The position numbers were made by a program, and so were the translations under genes. The notes beneath the pieces are model-generated. The model saw only the letters and a list, made by a program, of their open reading frames with translations, did no database searches and had not been told where the DNA came from. 64,000 nt of DNA from Adineta vaga (taxonomy: Eukaryota; Rotifera). Shown here piece after piece: positions 12,141 through 24,468 of this stretch (position 1 is its first letter; every line of letters begins with the position of its first letter). The stretch lies in contig CP075494.1 in the NCBI GenBank assembly GCA_021613535.1, positions 6,696,001-6,760,000 on the forward strand, read 5' to 3'.

Positions 12141-13656
12141 GAATTAAAGAAGAACGAGAAAGAAAAGAAATATCATTGTATAGTTATGATTCATATACTT
12201 TTCTTCCCAACTATGTTCATAGTATATAGATGAATAGTTGACTACTACCATGGATTTCATAAGAATGTAATAGCTATATGTATAGGATTTCAGAAGAGGG
12301 GGTGTATCGATGTAAAATCTATTTCTATCGAACACCTTCAAGAAGAAAAATATTGAATATAAAAACAAAATCGTATTTTTGATGTCATTGATAGATGCAG
12401 AAAAAAAGAGAGAAAAATATTCTTCTCCGAAGGTTGATTATGTGCCGAGCAAAATTAAAAAACAACATTCGATATTTAAGATAAATTTATGATTTATATT
12501 TATTCATAATTTGTAATCGAATGATGATACTTTACAAAAAACGAAAAAGAAACCAACGCCAATTGAGATGACGTTCTATATTGATTGAAGAATGGTTTAT
12601 TGTCTTTAGTTATGTATATTTATATGCATAATGACAAAAAAAAAGTGATTACGATCGTTTCGTACATTTTCTTTATGCATCACCTTGATAAACTTTTCGA
12701 TCCGAACATTAGACGAATATAATACGAAAGTAAATTTTCTCTGATTGGATTACTTTGTCAATTAACCATGATGTTTTAAGGACAAAGAAAAACTTATCAA
12801 TAGACAAAAGATGATTTACGATATAGCAAAATTACATATTTATATTTAAGTTTTAAAATTGATCATTCAGTAATCTGTATGCAAATCGAAATATTCTTTT
12901 ATATTGTCAATGAAAGACATTGAGTTTTAATATGAAAATGTCCTAGTTGAAAGTTCATTACCATTGCCTTTTTTTAGAATTAATCTAGATGCAGTATTCT
13001 TTTTGATAAGATAGTAGATATATACGAGAAGAAGAAAAAAACTTCTTATGATAACCTGAGTCCTATGAAATATCTTAAACAAATATTCTCAGTTGATTGA
13101 AATGTTTGTTGATGATGGTCTTTTATAGTCCTATGCCATAATGAATGAATGAATATTGTGTCGTATTAATTAATGATTCTCAATATAAAAAACTTGTCAA
13201 AAGAATTAGAATGGAACCGAATTATGCTTTAATTACAGTCGAATAGTCTCATGAATAAACTATCTTTCTTACGCCAGTTAAAATTTTTATTAGATATGAG
13301 ATGTCGACACATGCCATAAATTAATTAAATACATTCTACAGACAAATTGTTGATTGGCTTTCTAGTAATTCTTAAAGTGCTGTAAGTAAAGTAAAACTGC
13401 GACATAAAAATAATTTCATTGATATTCTTTATAAAGTTTTTACTTCAAATGATGTTATCATACTGACTAGATGAATGTATTATCATTCTGTAAATAAAGA
13501 GAAAAAGAAAAGAAAAGTATAAGTGTACAAAAGATAACAGAAAGTCGTAACTGAAAACGAACGTGCACTTTTTTTCTTTCTCGTCTTTTATTAGTTGCAT
13601 TCTTCGACGAATATGCTTGTTTTTCTTCTAGATCGTCGAAGTGAGATCTGTGCAAC

Positions 13657-15716
13657 ATGACGGTTCGTGATTTAACACCTGTTCCTGAACATCCATCACT
13701 AGATGAAGTTTATGAAGCGACACCATTTTCAGAAGCATTTTGGACTTATTTAAATTATGTAATTTTAAATATCTTCGGATGGTTGCGTGATTTTCTTCGC
13801 AAAACTCGAATTGAAAATCGAAAAGGTTCCGCAGAAACTAATCCACCAGTAAATAGACGAATAGCTAACCGCGACAATGATGATTCATTTCTTCTTTTAT
13901 GTAGGGTTTCGTACCATTATATCAAAGTTATGAAAGTTTCTATACCCGAAATGTTTATCAACGAATTGCCGACTGTTTTAATCGACCGATCGGTAGTGTA
14001 CCTGGTGGAAAACTTGATCTTATGGAACGGGTTACCGAGGATTACAATTGGTCATTCAAGTAATGATTAATTTGAGGGTGTGGTAGGCAATTTAAATTCT
14101 TGTGTTTTTTTTCTGTTAGATTTACTGGTAATAAACTCAAAACAATTAATCTTGGTTCATATAATTATCTTGGTTTTGCGGATAATAATGGACCAATAGC
14201 CGAGAATGTAATCAATTCAATAAAAGAGTATGGTCTTGCAACAGCAAGTTCAACTCAAGAATTTGGTTTGTGTATTTTTGATCATTTGAACAGATGAATG
14301 TTATAAATTTGTTTTATCTAGGAAATTTGAAACAACATCGAAAACTTGAATTATTAATGGCGCAATTTCTTGGTACTGAAGATGCCATTGCATTTGGTAT
14401 GGGATTTGCTACTAATGCTCTGAATATTTCATCAATTGTTGGAAAGGTTTATTAACAAAACCAATACATAAAATAGATATCTATCTTGTTTGGATATTTT
14501 ATTTTTTCTATGTAGGGTTGTTTGATTTTAAGTGATGAACTTAATCATACGTCGCTTGTTCTTGGTTCTCGCTTGTCTGGTGCCGTAATTAAAGTTTATA
14601 GACATAATGGTACGTATTATTTCAGTCGAAGAATATTTCATTTATCTGATTAACTATTTGTTAAATGTAGATATGAAACATTTGGAACGATTATTACGAG
14701 AATCGATTGTCTCTGGTCAACAACGAACTCATCGACCATGGCGAAAAATTCTCATTGTTGTCGAAGGTGTTTATAGGTAGATGAAGAAGCTAAAAAATGA
14801 ATATAATATATTCATTTGAAATTAAATTTTAGTATGGAAGGTTCACTATGTAAATTGCCAGAATTAATTGAACTTAAAAAGAAATATAAAGCTTATCTTT
14901 ATTTGGATGAAGCACATTCAATTGGTGCGATGGGTTCACGTGGTCGTGGTGTTGTTGATTATTGGAAATGTAATGTGAATGATGTAGATGTTCTCATGGG
15001 CACATTTACAAAGAGTTTTGCTGCTGCAGGAGGTTATCTTGCTGGAAAGAAGGTAAGTTAAAAGACAAAGATATCTTAGAAATTGATTTCTTGTTCTCTA
15101 AAGGAAATTATCGATCATATTCGTATAACATCGCATGCAGCTGCATATGCAACGTCAATGAGTCCACCAGTTGTCGAACAGATTAGTTCTGTTTTGAATT
15201 TATTAATAGATGATAACGAAGAACGTGAAGGTATGTAGATAAACTTTTGTTGAAAATCGAAAATGAATGTGTGTTCGTTGAATAAAGGTCGAAAACGTAT
15301 CAATCAATTAGCTTGGAATACACGTTACTTTCGACAACGTCTCTCTAAAATGGGCTTTATCGTTTATGGACATCCACATTCACCTGTTGTACCAGCTCTT
15401 TTATATAGTCCATCGAAAATTGCGTAAGTTCAAAGGAAATAAAAAAGAAGATATTGTACAAATGAAAAATACGCTTTTCTTCAGAGCATTCAATCGTGAA
15501 ATGTTAAAACGTGGTGTTACCGTTGTAACAGTTGGTTTTCCAGCTACGCCATTAGTTCTTGGTCGTGTTCGTTTTTGTCTTTCTGCATCGCATACCAAAG
15601 AAATGCTCGATGATGTACTCAAATATGCTGAAGAAGTTGGTGATTTACTTAACATGCGTCAATCAAAATTAAATCCTAAAAAACCTTTTCATGAAACAGA
15701 ATTAATTTCTCAATAA
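13657..15716 (+). CDS. SPTLC2: Serine palmitoyltransferase subunit 2, copy B
   Basis: Second SPT catalytic subunit, with the same role as copy A. Exon 1 is 13657-13848; exon 2 starts at 13905 after a 56-nt intron whose sequence contains no in-frame stop, so the open frame runs on past the true splice site. Landmarks: [110 protein letters not shown] lysine in [37 protein letters not shown], and the tail [20 protein letters not shown] / [16 protein letters not shown]. Roughly three quarters identical to copy A around the lysine (hand comparison of one block), so an old duplication rather than recent alleles. Both copies look intact; B keeps the more canonical post-lysine segment. Confidence 0.94.
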
Positions 15717-16084
15717 GTTAATCTTTTCTCGATAAGATAAGTTTTTTGAAAAGCAAACGTGATTTGATGTAATTATATGTGATACATTTGCTGATCGATA
15801 CAATACTTTTTTTTTTATTGTCATTGTGAAACTTTTTCAATGCTTTGTGTTAGTCTATCTGTTACGAATTGTATTTGAATGATTATTGTTTTTTTTGCTT
15901 TCGCTCAAAACAATATGAACTCTTTGTAATAGTAGATATGCATACATTGCTTACTAGGTTTTTTTTTCATTGGAAAACAAATATATATCGCAGGGAAAAC
16001 TATGAATTTTATATTGTTAATATCAAGCGTAGAAAGTAATTCTAGTCAATATTTTCTCAGATTATAAAATAGAATTTATTATTA
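15717..16084. other. Tail-to-tail spacer
   Basis: 3' ends of SPTLC2-B (+) and the secreted-protein gene (-). T-rich, with short poly-T runs; no gene. Confidence 0.6.
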
Positions 16085-16763
16085 TTAATTGTCTTCTTCA
16101 TCATACATCTTACGAAGTGCACGTAAGAGTTGTCGTTTGAATTTTTCTTTTTCACATCTTGTTTGAATGTCTATTTTCATTGCTTGATAGCCATTGGCAT
16201 TTGCTGCATATGTACCATCACTTATAACATCAGGATTCGATGATGACCATGTTAAACCATGATTAATCACTTTTCGTAAGAAACAATCGACTTCTGGATT
16301 ATCTGTTGGATCTAAATGAAAACAATTCATTCAATCTCTAATGTAATAAATAATCGATCTTTACTGTTTTCAAGACATTTCTTATTGCATATAATAGCAT
16401 TATCTTCATTTCGTAATTGAAAATGAAATCCATGTCCAATAACAATATCAGCCTCATTGGTTGGCACTTGTTGTTCGGGTTCTGGCAATTGATAGTAAGA
16501 TCCTCGAGTAACTAAACGTACTTTACAATTTTTAGCAGCATTTTCTAATGGTTTGATACGATCATGAAAACCTGCTTCAAGTAGTAATTGATCGCCAGTA
16601 ATGTATGTATTTAGTTTATACTTCTTTATAGGACATTTTGGTTTTGCTACAAATGAGAATTGTCAAATAATATATAATTGCAAAATAGAATCTTACAACT
16701 GAACAATATACTTTCGGTGAGAGATATTGAAATGAATAAAACGAAGAGAATACGACTTTGCAT
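16085..16763 (-). CDS. Secreted Cys-containing protein, unknown function
   Basis: Three exons in my model: first ATG at 16763, a second exon around 16365-16650 and a last exon 16085 to about 16312; about 190 residues. The first exon encodes a typical signal peptide (MQSRILFVLFISISLTES) cleaved before a mature part beginning near LFSKPKCPIKK. The mature protein has about six cysteines (KCP, NCK, ICNKKC, DCF, RCEK), consistent with disulfides in a secreted domain, and blocks GDQLLLEAGFHDRIKPLE, ADIVIGHGFHFQLRNEDNA and HGLTWSSSNPDVISDGTY. I do not recognise the family. The HGLTW and GHGFHF blocks might suggest a hydrolase, but no catalytic set can be assigned. It is the first of several minus-strand secretory-pathway genes. 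Confidence 0.75.
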
Positions 16764-17155
16764 TCTTTTTTTTCCTGTAATTTGATTCAGCACAATGTCG
16801 AATGTACACTGATTTATAGAATGACTTTTTTAATGATTATAGACCAAAAATTGTTAATAAAATTGATAACGTTATATGCATTATCAAAATAGATTGATTT
16901 GATTTTTCTATTTTTTATTGCTCTTCACATACAAATCACTTTTTTTTTGTCTTTTTTCTATGTATAAGTCAGGAATCTGGGTGTTAGTTAACTATTTTTC
17001 GGGGACACGATATTGGAGTATTCATATCAAGTAACGATTCGAACATAAAGAGGACATGAATATTTGACTTTTATTCGCTTTCTACGTGCAATATTTATGA
17101 TTAAATTAATGTACATATTGATTCAACCCACAGGTATACATATTTATTATTATTA
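16764..17155. other. Spacer, no gene seen
   Basis: Promoter side of the secreted-protein gene and 3' UTR of the next minus-strand gene. Contains a poly-T run near 16945. Nothing else recognised. Confidence 0.55.
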
Positions 17156-19683
17156 TCATGATTCATCACAATCTCTATATCGATTTCGTAAATATAAAAT
17201 TACAGAAAAAATAATAAGGAAGATCGTCAATAAAGCGAAAACTCCAGCTAAAATAAAAGCAATTATAGCCGCAGTGCGCCATTGTGTTAAACTAGATCGT
17301 GTTAAAAATAGAGTATCTGAAGAACAATTTACTGTTGCCAATGTGGTAGGGATCGACGTTGTTTCTGTAACAGGAATTGCTGATTGAGTTGCAGTAATTC
17401 CATTTGTTCCTCCTATTGTTGTCGCTGTTCCTGTCGATGATTTAGAAATAGTCGACAATGTTATTGTTGCTGTTGTTGTTGCTGTTGTTGTTGCTGTTGT
17501 TGTTGTCGTTGTTGCTGTTGTTGTCGTTGTTGCTGTTGTTGTTGTCGTTGTTGCTGTTGTTGTCGTTGTTGTTGTCGTTGTTGTTGTCGTTGTTGTCGTT
17601 GTAGAGTCGACTAGAAGAAAGGAATATAGATTGTTATACATGAAAAATTTCTTTATACTTGGAGGTGTATCTGTAAATTGAAATGTTGCCAATTCGAAAC
17701 CACTTTTTGAGGTATAAAATGTTACATTATATGGTAAACCATTGTCAATTTCACATTTGAAATACATTAAAGACATGATTTGATGATATTCATATGGAAT
17801 ATATGCGGATGGACATAGAACATGTATTTTATCGAAATTATGATCTGGTGGTTTCCATTCAATGATAACAAAACGAGTTCCATTTGATTCAGGTGAATAA
17901 AAATGATTTCTATATTGACATTTTTGAAGTACTAAAATTAATCAAAAGATAATTATAGATTTTCATTTATTTTAACTTACATGTCGTTGCTTGAATACTT
18001 TTCGCTCGTTGAATTGTATTGTTCAGATTGACTACATACATTGTAATCACATAAAGTGTACCTTGCTCAAGTGATTGACATCGATATTCATTGGATTGAA
18101 TATTAATCGGAATCAAATTACCGTTGAAACCACATTGTATCTTATATTCAAATGAATTTGATAATAATAAAGCATTACTATAATTCCATCGAATGGTAAG
18201 ATCAGTTTCTGTCTTTTGAAAAATTTCGAATGCTGGGATCAAAGGTACTTGTAGAACTGAAAAATAAATATTAGAGATAAAACACTCACACAAGATCTTC
18301 AATGATTACCATTGATGGATACAGTAGGTATGTAATCATGTGTATAACCAGCTATAGCTATTCGTGTTTCGATTGATATACTATTCGTTTCATTGAAGAG
18401 TATATTCTCACAAACGTACGTAGTATTTTGACCAACATTTGCTGTTAAACTACTGCTTGAATTACATGATACAATGAATTCAATTGGATCATAGGAAGAA
18501 TGTTCATGATTCCAGTTGACAATGATATTATGGAATTCTTCATGCACACGAAGATTGGTTACTTTAAATGGATATGAAACATTCGATACTAGAAAGAAAA
18601 AAACAATGAGGAAGGAAATTAAACGCATTTCAATTTGAATACCTGGTGCTATTTTAGAAGTAGAACTGGCATATATTGTTGAATTAACAATATGTTTCAA
18701 AGTAATTGTATGATTTAAATTAGGTATAAGACCATAATAAAATGTTGCACCGAGTTTCGGATTGAGATTGATTACTTTTGCTCTTTCATAAGTCAGATTT
18801 TCATTATTTTTATTGGAAAATCTTAAATCTATTTCATAGGTACTATGTAGATTCATTTCCGGTGGTGCATTTGCTAATATAGTAAGTAAAAGTGAATCAA
18901 GAGAAGTAGTAAATGGTACAGGTAACGGTACTAAAATAGAAACAAATAGAACCAGTTATTGATCTATGTCTCAGTTTGTTTCGGATACCTTCTTGATTAA
19001 TCGTAGTGGTCGCTGAAAGAAAATCATCCTTAACCGTTGCAAGTAAAATACTTGTCAATGGTAAATTTGGTGTAAATGAACAATCAACTATGATTATGGA
19101 ATCATTTAATGATGTACTAGTATTAAAGATCATCTGAGCAGCATCATTTGAACATTGAACATTTACGTAATCAAAAGATCCCTCTGGACGTACAACTCCA
19201 AAACGAATTCTATCACCGGGAACATGAAAAAACGATACGGTTGGTGCTTGTAGATCTAGAAGAAAGCTTTCTTTTGTTATAATCAAAAGAACTTCTTTCC
19301 TTCATATACCGATACGAAATTGTATTGAACAAGTTTCATTGGTTCCATTATCATGTTGCATTTCAATAGAGATTTTATCATCTCGTCCATAGCCCAGATT
19401 TGTACATCGATGAGCACATCCATAGACCATTTCTGTCGAAGAATTTGTTGTACATTGAACTTTACGATTCAATTTCAGTAAATTATTTGATGAAAAATTG
19501 ATCGTAATGGTATCATCTTGTTGAGAATGAGTGATATTATAATTATCACATGAGACTAAATCATAAACAATTAATTCTTTCAGAAAAATGATTTTATTGA
19601 CAAAAATTTCACGTACTTGTAATGATATTTTCTATTTGAAAACTTAACCATAGAAAGACTAGGACTGTATTCAATATTTTCAT
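17156..19683 (-). CDS. Type I membrane protein with FN3-like repeats and poly-Thr stalk
   Basis: About eight exons. The start at 19683 gives a signal peptide (MKILNTVLVFLWLSFQIENI). The ectodomain is a string of roughly 90-residue modules with conserved W/Y/L positions and many N-x-S/T sites: VSFFHVPGDRIRFGVV, YPFKVTNLRVHEEFHNIIVNW, IPAFEIFQKTETDLTIRWNYS and RFVIIEWKPPDHNFDKI read like B-C strands of fibronectin type III domains (some are weak). Then comes a Thr/Ala tract of about 46 residues, a TT-poor linker, one transmembrane helix (TAAIIAFILAGVFALLTIFLIIFSVILYL) and a short cytosolic tail RNRYRDCDES. The layout is that of an adhesion or surface receptor with an O-glycosylated stalk. No enzyme domain is seen. 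Exact function unknown. Confidence 0.8.
17463..17601 (-). repeat. In-frame trinucleotide repeat coding poly-Thr/Ala
   Basis: About 139 nt built from ACA/ACG Thr triplets interrupted by GCA Ala triplets at 9-21 nt spacing, on the minus strand. Its intron-exon junction lies just upstream (GACTC then the repeat). Such tracts vary in length between alleles. Confidence 0.92.
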
Positions 19684-20537
19684 TATTTCGAATGAATTTG
19701 AGAACGAAGATTTCGATAAACGTACTCAAAATATCAAGTATATATATGTACGAATACGTCACAGGAGAACAGAATAAAAACAAACTGATCTGCATTGACT
19801 AATATTGATTTTCTTCTCGTATTTCTTTTTTTTTAAATCACCTTATATATTTATATATTGTTTAAAAGATCATCGCTAATGGCTTGTATTTAAATAGTGG
19901 CTAATAACTCTTGGTTTGAAATCAATGTTTGAACTTTTCAATACGCTAAGCTGATTTTTTTTCTGAATTAAATATTTTATATACATGGTCGTAATTTACT
20001 TCAGAAAGTTGAGTTAATTTCAATTATATCCGAAGAAAGCTCTTCTATTGCCACGAATTTTAAACAATCTGATATGACTAATCAGATGCTCAGATATGTA
20101 AGTATTAGTAGTGTACCAGCAGATTGAACAAGTGATAATAGTACAGTTATTTCTATCCTGAAAACTAACACAATCAACTGTGTTCTTCATATTCTTAAAT
20201 ATGTTGACGATTGTTGTCTACATAGCGATATACAGACTGTAAAAGAATTCCAATTATTGAATCATTAAATTTCTGTATAATACTAAGTTCAGAATACAAT
20301 ATTTATTGATCAAATTGTATGAAAAGAGAAAGAAAATTATCGTTTTAATATTAACTGATTGTTATGAGCAATTTAAGAATAAACGCATACAGACACCTTT
20401 GAGAATGTTGTTAAATACGAAAATGCAAGAAAGATACCGGTTGATCAGAGAACAAATAAAAGCCAGAAGAAAAACCACATTAATAAGAATAATAATAATA
20501 ATAAAAGAAAGGATGAACTTTTATAAATAAATACAGA
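19684..20537. other. 850-nt spacer
   Basis: Promoter of the FN3/poly-Thr gene and 3' UTR of the coiled-coil gene. The open frame at 20306-20530 (+) is Lys/Ile-rich, ends in a run of ATA/AAT codons and looks like chance. No RNA gene recognised. Confidence 0.55.
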
Positions 20538-22051
20538 TCACAAGAGATTTCTTCGTCTAACGTTTTGTTGACGATTATTATCTTCATTTTCTATCACTTG
20601 ATTTTGATCGTTTTTGTTTAATAAATCTCTCTGAGATTCTTCTCGCTTAGCAATACGATTCTTGCGGCGATTTCCTATTAATTGAGAAGGTATATCATCT
20701 AAATTATTGGCAATATTAGCATTATTGGACATGATACGACCAGAACGATGTAATATCTTTTGAGAATTATTTGTTTCAACATCTCGTTTATCACCATGTA
20801 TACTATCATTGAATGATCGAGGTTTCTACAATATAGACGATTGAAATATTCGATAAAATTATATTACGTAGTCACTTACACGTTGACGATGTTCGATTTC
20901 ATTTTGTTGTTGATCTAGAAATGAACGTATAATTGAAATAATTGCGTATTTAAAAAAAAGAAACGACCTGTTATGATTGCGACATTCGAAATCATATTAA
21001 ATACAACTCATAACTTTCGATGTATACGTTTTAAAACTTACTATCAACATCAGCTGCTCTACCAAGTGCACGAACTGGTTGTTCTTTATCATTGTTTAAT
21101 GGAGGTGCTGGAATATTTTGATCAATATGCGGATGGTTCTCATTATCAGAAACATTTAAAAACCTATTTTTGATATCTGAGATAACTGGACCAATTTTAT
21201 CTTTAATTTCATTGGTAAAATTACTAAGTTTAGCTAAAGGTTCTTGGAAAATTGACGAAGTATTTTGTATTGTTTCATTAGAGGATAATAATGGTCGAAA
21301 ACGTTGATTGGCAAATTCAATAGGTCTTTCTTTGGTATGATTACTAAATAAGAATATATTCTTCTACAAATATCTCGTTAGAAATGAAATTACTTACAAC
21401 TTATTTTTATAACTATCGATTTCTTCTTTCAATTGATTTAATTGTACATCATTGGATTCTAAAAATTGATCATCACTTATTCGAAGATAATAAAAAAAAA
21501 ACTTCAACAAACTTTTTCTTTCATCTAATTCTTGTTTTAATCGATTGATATCAAAATTTCTCGAAGCAAGTGTATTACTTGCATTTTGATATTCTTTCTA
21601 AAAGATATGAAAAATGAAAACTGTAAAAAATGAAATCATTTCTTACTAATCGTTGATCGAGAACTTGTTTATCAGCTTTTAAATCTCGAAGTTCGATTAA
21701 TCTTTCATTTAATTTCGAATTCAAATCATTGATTTCCGAGTCTTTTTTATCGAGTTGTTTTTGCAGATTAGATTTTTCTGCTTCTATTCCATTTTTTTGA
21801 CTGATAATTGTATCAAGTTCTCTTACTTTATCACTATTTTTCACCATTAACTAACAAAAAAAAAAGAAAAAGTAAATCTATATTTTTTGAATCGAACACT
21901 TTAAATTTACCGTTCGTATTCGACTTTCAAAATTATCTACTGTTCGTTGCAAGTCAGTAGTTTTCGATGAACATGACATGTAAAAAAATCCCAATAATAA
22001 CGTTATTAGAAGGAGACCAACTACAACAAAACTCGGCGTTCGATTTGCCAT
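20538..22051 (-). CDS. Golgi type II coiled-coil membrane protein (GOLM1/CASC4-like)
   Basis: Start at 22051. A short cytosolic N-terminus (MANRTPS) is followed by one signal-anchor helix (FVVVGLLLITLLLGFFYM) and then a long lumenal coiled coil rich in heptads (SDKVRELDTIISQKNGIEAE, LQKQLDKKDSEINDLNSKL). After the coil come a linker (FANQRFRPLLSSNETIQNTS, with N-glycosylation sites) and a charged, Asn/Gln/Arg-rich tail ending RQQNVRRRNLL. This order (short N-tail, signal anchor, coiled coil, acidic/basic tail) is that of GOLM1 and CASC4 in the Golgi. The assignment rests on architecture and the first 60 residues, so it is a family-level call. Introns are 50-60 nt, one with the rarer donor GTTTGT. 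Confidence 0.68.
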
Positions 22052-22894
22052 TTAGTAAATCTTTTTTTGTGTATATAATCTAAAAGAATAATAAAAGAAA
22101 TGTATCAACATTTAAGTCTATATAAAAAAAAACGTGGAATTTTTTCTTCTTTTCTGTTCTGCATAGTTACTGCATGTTATTCTCTTACAATTGACAGACT
22201 GTTTTGACTCGAAATATTGAAAAACGACAGGTTTTGGTTTTATCAATTTACAATTATATAATTTCGCTTGAACAGTATGATGTAATGTCCTGTTGTTTAT
22301 CAAGGAAGTAAGATAAATGTATAGTTTACATTTGTACAGGAAAGAAAAGATTCATAAAAATAAAAATAAAAAACAAACTATTAATTATAGATGGTTATTA
22401 GTAGATACTATTGATATGCTACAACGATAGATGACGCAGTTAACCAATATCATAATTTAAACGAAATATATATATATATGTACGAGCAAAATCTGTATTG
22501 CTATCCTACATCTTTAGCATTTATTTATCTCACTTGTTCATTTCATCTTTTTGGAAAGTACTTCGAAGATAGAATAGTTGATTTTTTTTTACCAAATACG
22601 AACTTTCCTGTCTTTCTTCAATACAATCAAACACAAGTTTTTACAAACGAAAGGAAAAACATCATTCGACAACAACAACAACAACAAAAAAAAGAAACTC
22701 AATCACACGGAACATTTGTCAGATGTAAATAACTCAAAGAATAAGTAAACGATTGTCATAGAATTAAATAATCCAAATGTTCATTGCATCTCTTCTTGTT
22801 TGAGATAGAGAAAATGAAAGTATAGTTGAAGAGAACGACTGTAGATTTATCTGATGAGATTTGTCACTGTACGATTTATGCATCCTTGTTCTGT
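22052..22894. other. 840-nt spacer
   Basis: Promoter of the coiled-coil gene and 3' UTR of the ZEB-like gene. Holds a short (CAA)n run near 22671-22685 and a (TA)n run near 22465-22476. The plus-strand frame at 22478-22732 ends in that CAA repeat and looks like chance. Confidence 0.55.
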
Positions 22895-24468
22895 TTATTC
22901 ATCAAGAGGTTCTTGTTGATTTGAATCTTCATCTCCAACATCAGTTTGATATGGATGACAATATTTATATCGATGATTCATATGTTGACTAAATGAACCT
23001 GAATGACTAAAACGTTTGAAACATTTTGCACATTGAAATGGCTTTTCACCAGTATGTAAACGACGATGTTCAGCAAGATGATGTTTATGTTTAAATGCTT
23101 TTGTACAAATATCACAAATAAATGGTCGAACACCTATGAACAAATCTTAAATTTGAAAATAATTCAATCAAATATCTTTGAAAACTAACCTGAATGTTCA
23201 TATTTATGACGTGCCAATGAACTTTGTTTATTAAAAGATTTATCACATATATTACATGACAATCTTTTATTACTTGATGAATCGTCATTGGATAGAAAAC
23301 TTATTTCCGAGGAACTATTTGGACTTAATGATTCTATTTCTAATTGAGATTCGGTGGATTTTTTTATAGATAAATCTAATGGTTCAGTTTGTGAAATAAG
23401 ATTTTGTAGAAGATGAAAATAATACTGAATAAATTGTTCATTCATTGGCAAAGATTTAACAGGATTTTGATCCGTTTTTGTCGGCAAAATTTCACCTTCT
23501 TCAACATCAGAATTTTGTACACAACACTTTTTAGATGCCATATGAGATGAATAGGAACCTGAATGTGAAAAACGTTTGTTACAATTTGAGCAAGCAAATG
23601 GTTTTTCTCCAGTATGAATCCGAATATGTTCCTAAAAAAGATAAAATCTTGGCTTAGTAAGTTGAATTTATATTTATTTCGTCTTACTTTTAGATGATGT
23701 TTAAATTTAAATGCTTTTGGACAATGTAAACAACGGAATTTTCGAGTTTGAGGATCAATTTCATGACTTAACATATGCCGTTGAAGACGATATGTATTTG
23801 CAAAGATTTTCTGACATATATGACAAGAAACTTGATTTGCATTGTGATTTAATTCATGTTCATGTAAATCATTCTATGTGAAAAGATAAACATAAATATC
23901 AAATGTTTTTGTTTTGATCAAAAATACTTTATTTATAAAAACAGCATTGCAATGATTACAATGCAGTTGTTCGGAAAAACATTCATTTAATCGAAGAGAT
24001 TCATTTAAATGGTTATATGTGGATGAAGCTAATTCTAAAAGCAAAAAATACTTTAGGATATCCTTCGAGACGATTGTATAATTTTTTTCTCAAGAATAAA
24101 ATCAATTATGAGATGATAACAGGAAAAAGATGAAATTTTTGTGAAACTTTTCTGAGATTAGTTTGATCGTTTTTCCTTGGTTCTGATATATCCAAGAGTA
24201 GAAAGATGATTGCTCATTACTAAATCTAAGGTCGATATCAAAAGAAAACAAAAGCAACCGTTGTTACTCTCATGAAATGACATATCTTTCTCCTATGATC
24301 AATTATTACCAGATTCGTTCTTTATTGGGAGAATCTCTTCATCAAGTAGCGTTTTTGCTGAATGAGAACCACTATCACATTCATCATCAACTATAAAGAG
24401 AAACTTTATATAACGAATCAATTTGTACGAGAATAGTTACCATGATATTTTTCCATCATTTCCAGCAT
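22895..24468 (-). CDS. ZEB: ZEB/zfh-1-type zinc-finger repressor lacking a homeodomain
   Basis: Nuclear DNA-binding factor. From the ATG at 24468 (MLEMMEKYH) an acidic N-terminus leads to four C2H2 fingers: [58 protein letters not shown] and [21 protein letters not shown] linker of about 90 residues contains EPLDLSIKK, the CtBP-binding PxDLS motif of ZEB proteins. Then come three C-terminal fingers: [39 protein letters not shown] and [20 protein letters not shown], ending near NHRYKYC and an acidic tail. Finger sequences and the two-cluster layout match ZEB1/ZEB2/zfh-1 closely. The family homeodomain, normally between the clusters, is absent, and the protein is only about 340 residues instead of more than 1000. 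Confidence 0.9.

Larger units (their letters stand above)
11541..13656. other. Divergent intergenic region between the SPTLC2 copies
   Basis: Two kilobases of AT-rich DNA that should contain both promoters. It includes a purine (GA) tract at 12005-12030 and a CA microsatellite at 12122-12140. No inverted repeat extending the duplicated genes into this spacer is evident by eye, and I find no further coding sequence. Confidence 0.55.

Noticed and set aside
14049-14070. Read-through end of the SPTLC2-B first exon
   Set aside because: The 56-nt intron 13849-13904 has no stop in frame, so the continuous frame past 13848 is an artefact of a missed splice; the spliced frame matches SPTLC2.
17064-17387. 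Plus-strand frame of 107 codons
   Set aside because: Antisense to the transmembrane end of the poly-Thr protein.
20306-20530. 74-codon frame
   Set aside because: Lys/Ile-rich, ends in ATA/AAT repeats in a spacer; no domain.
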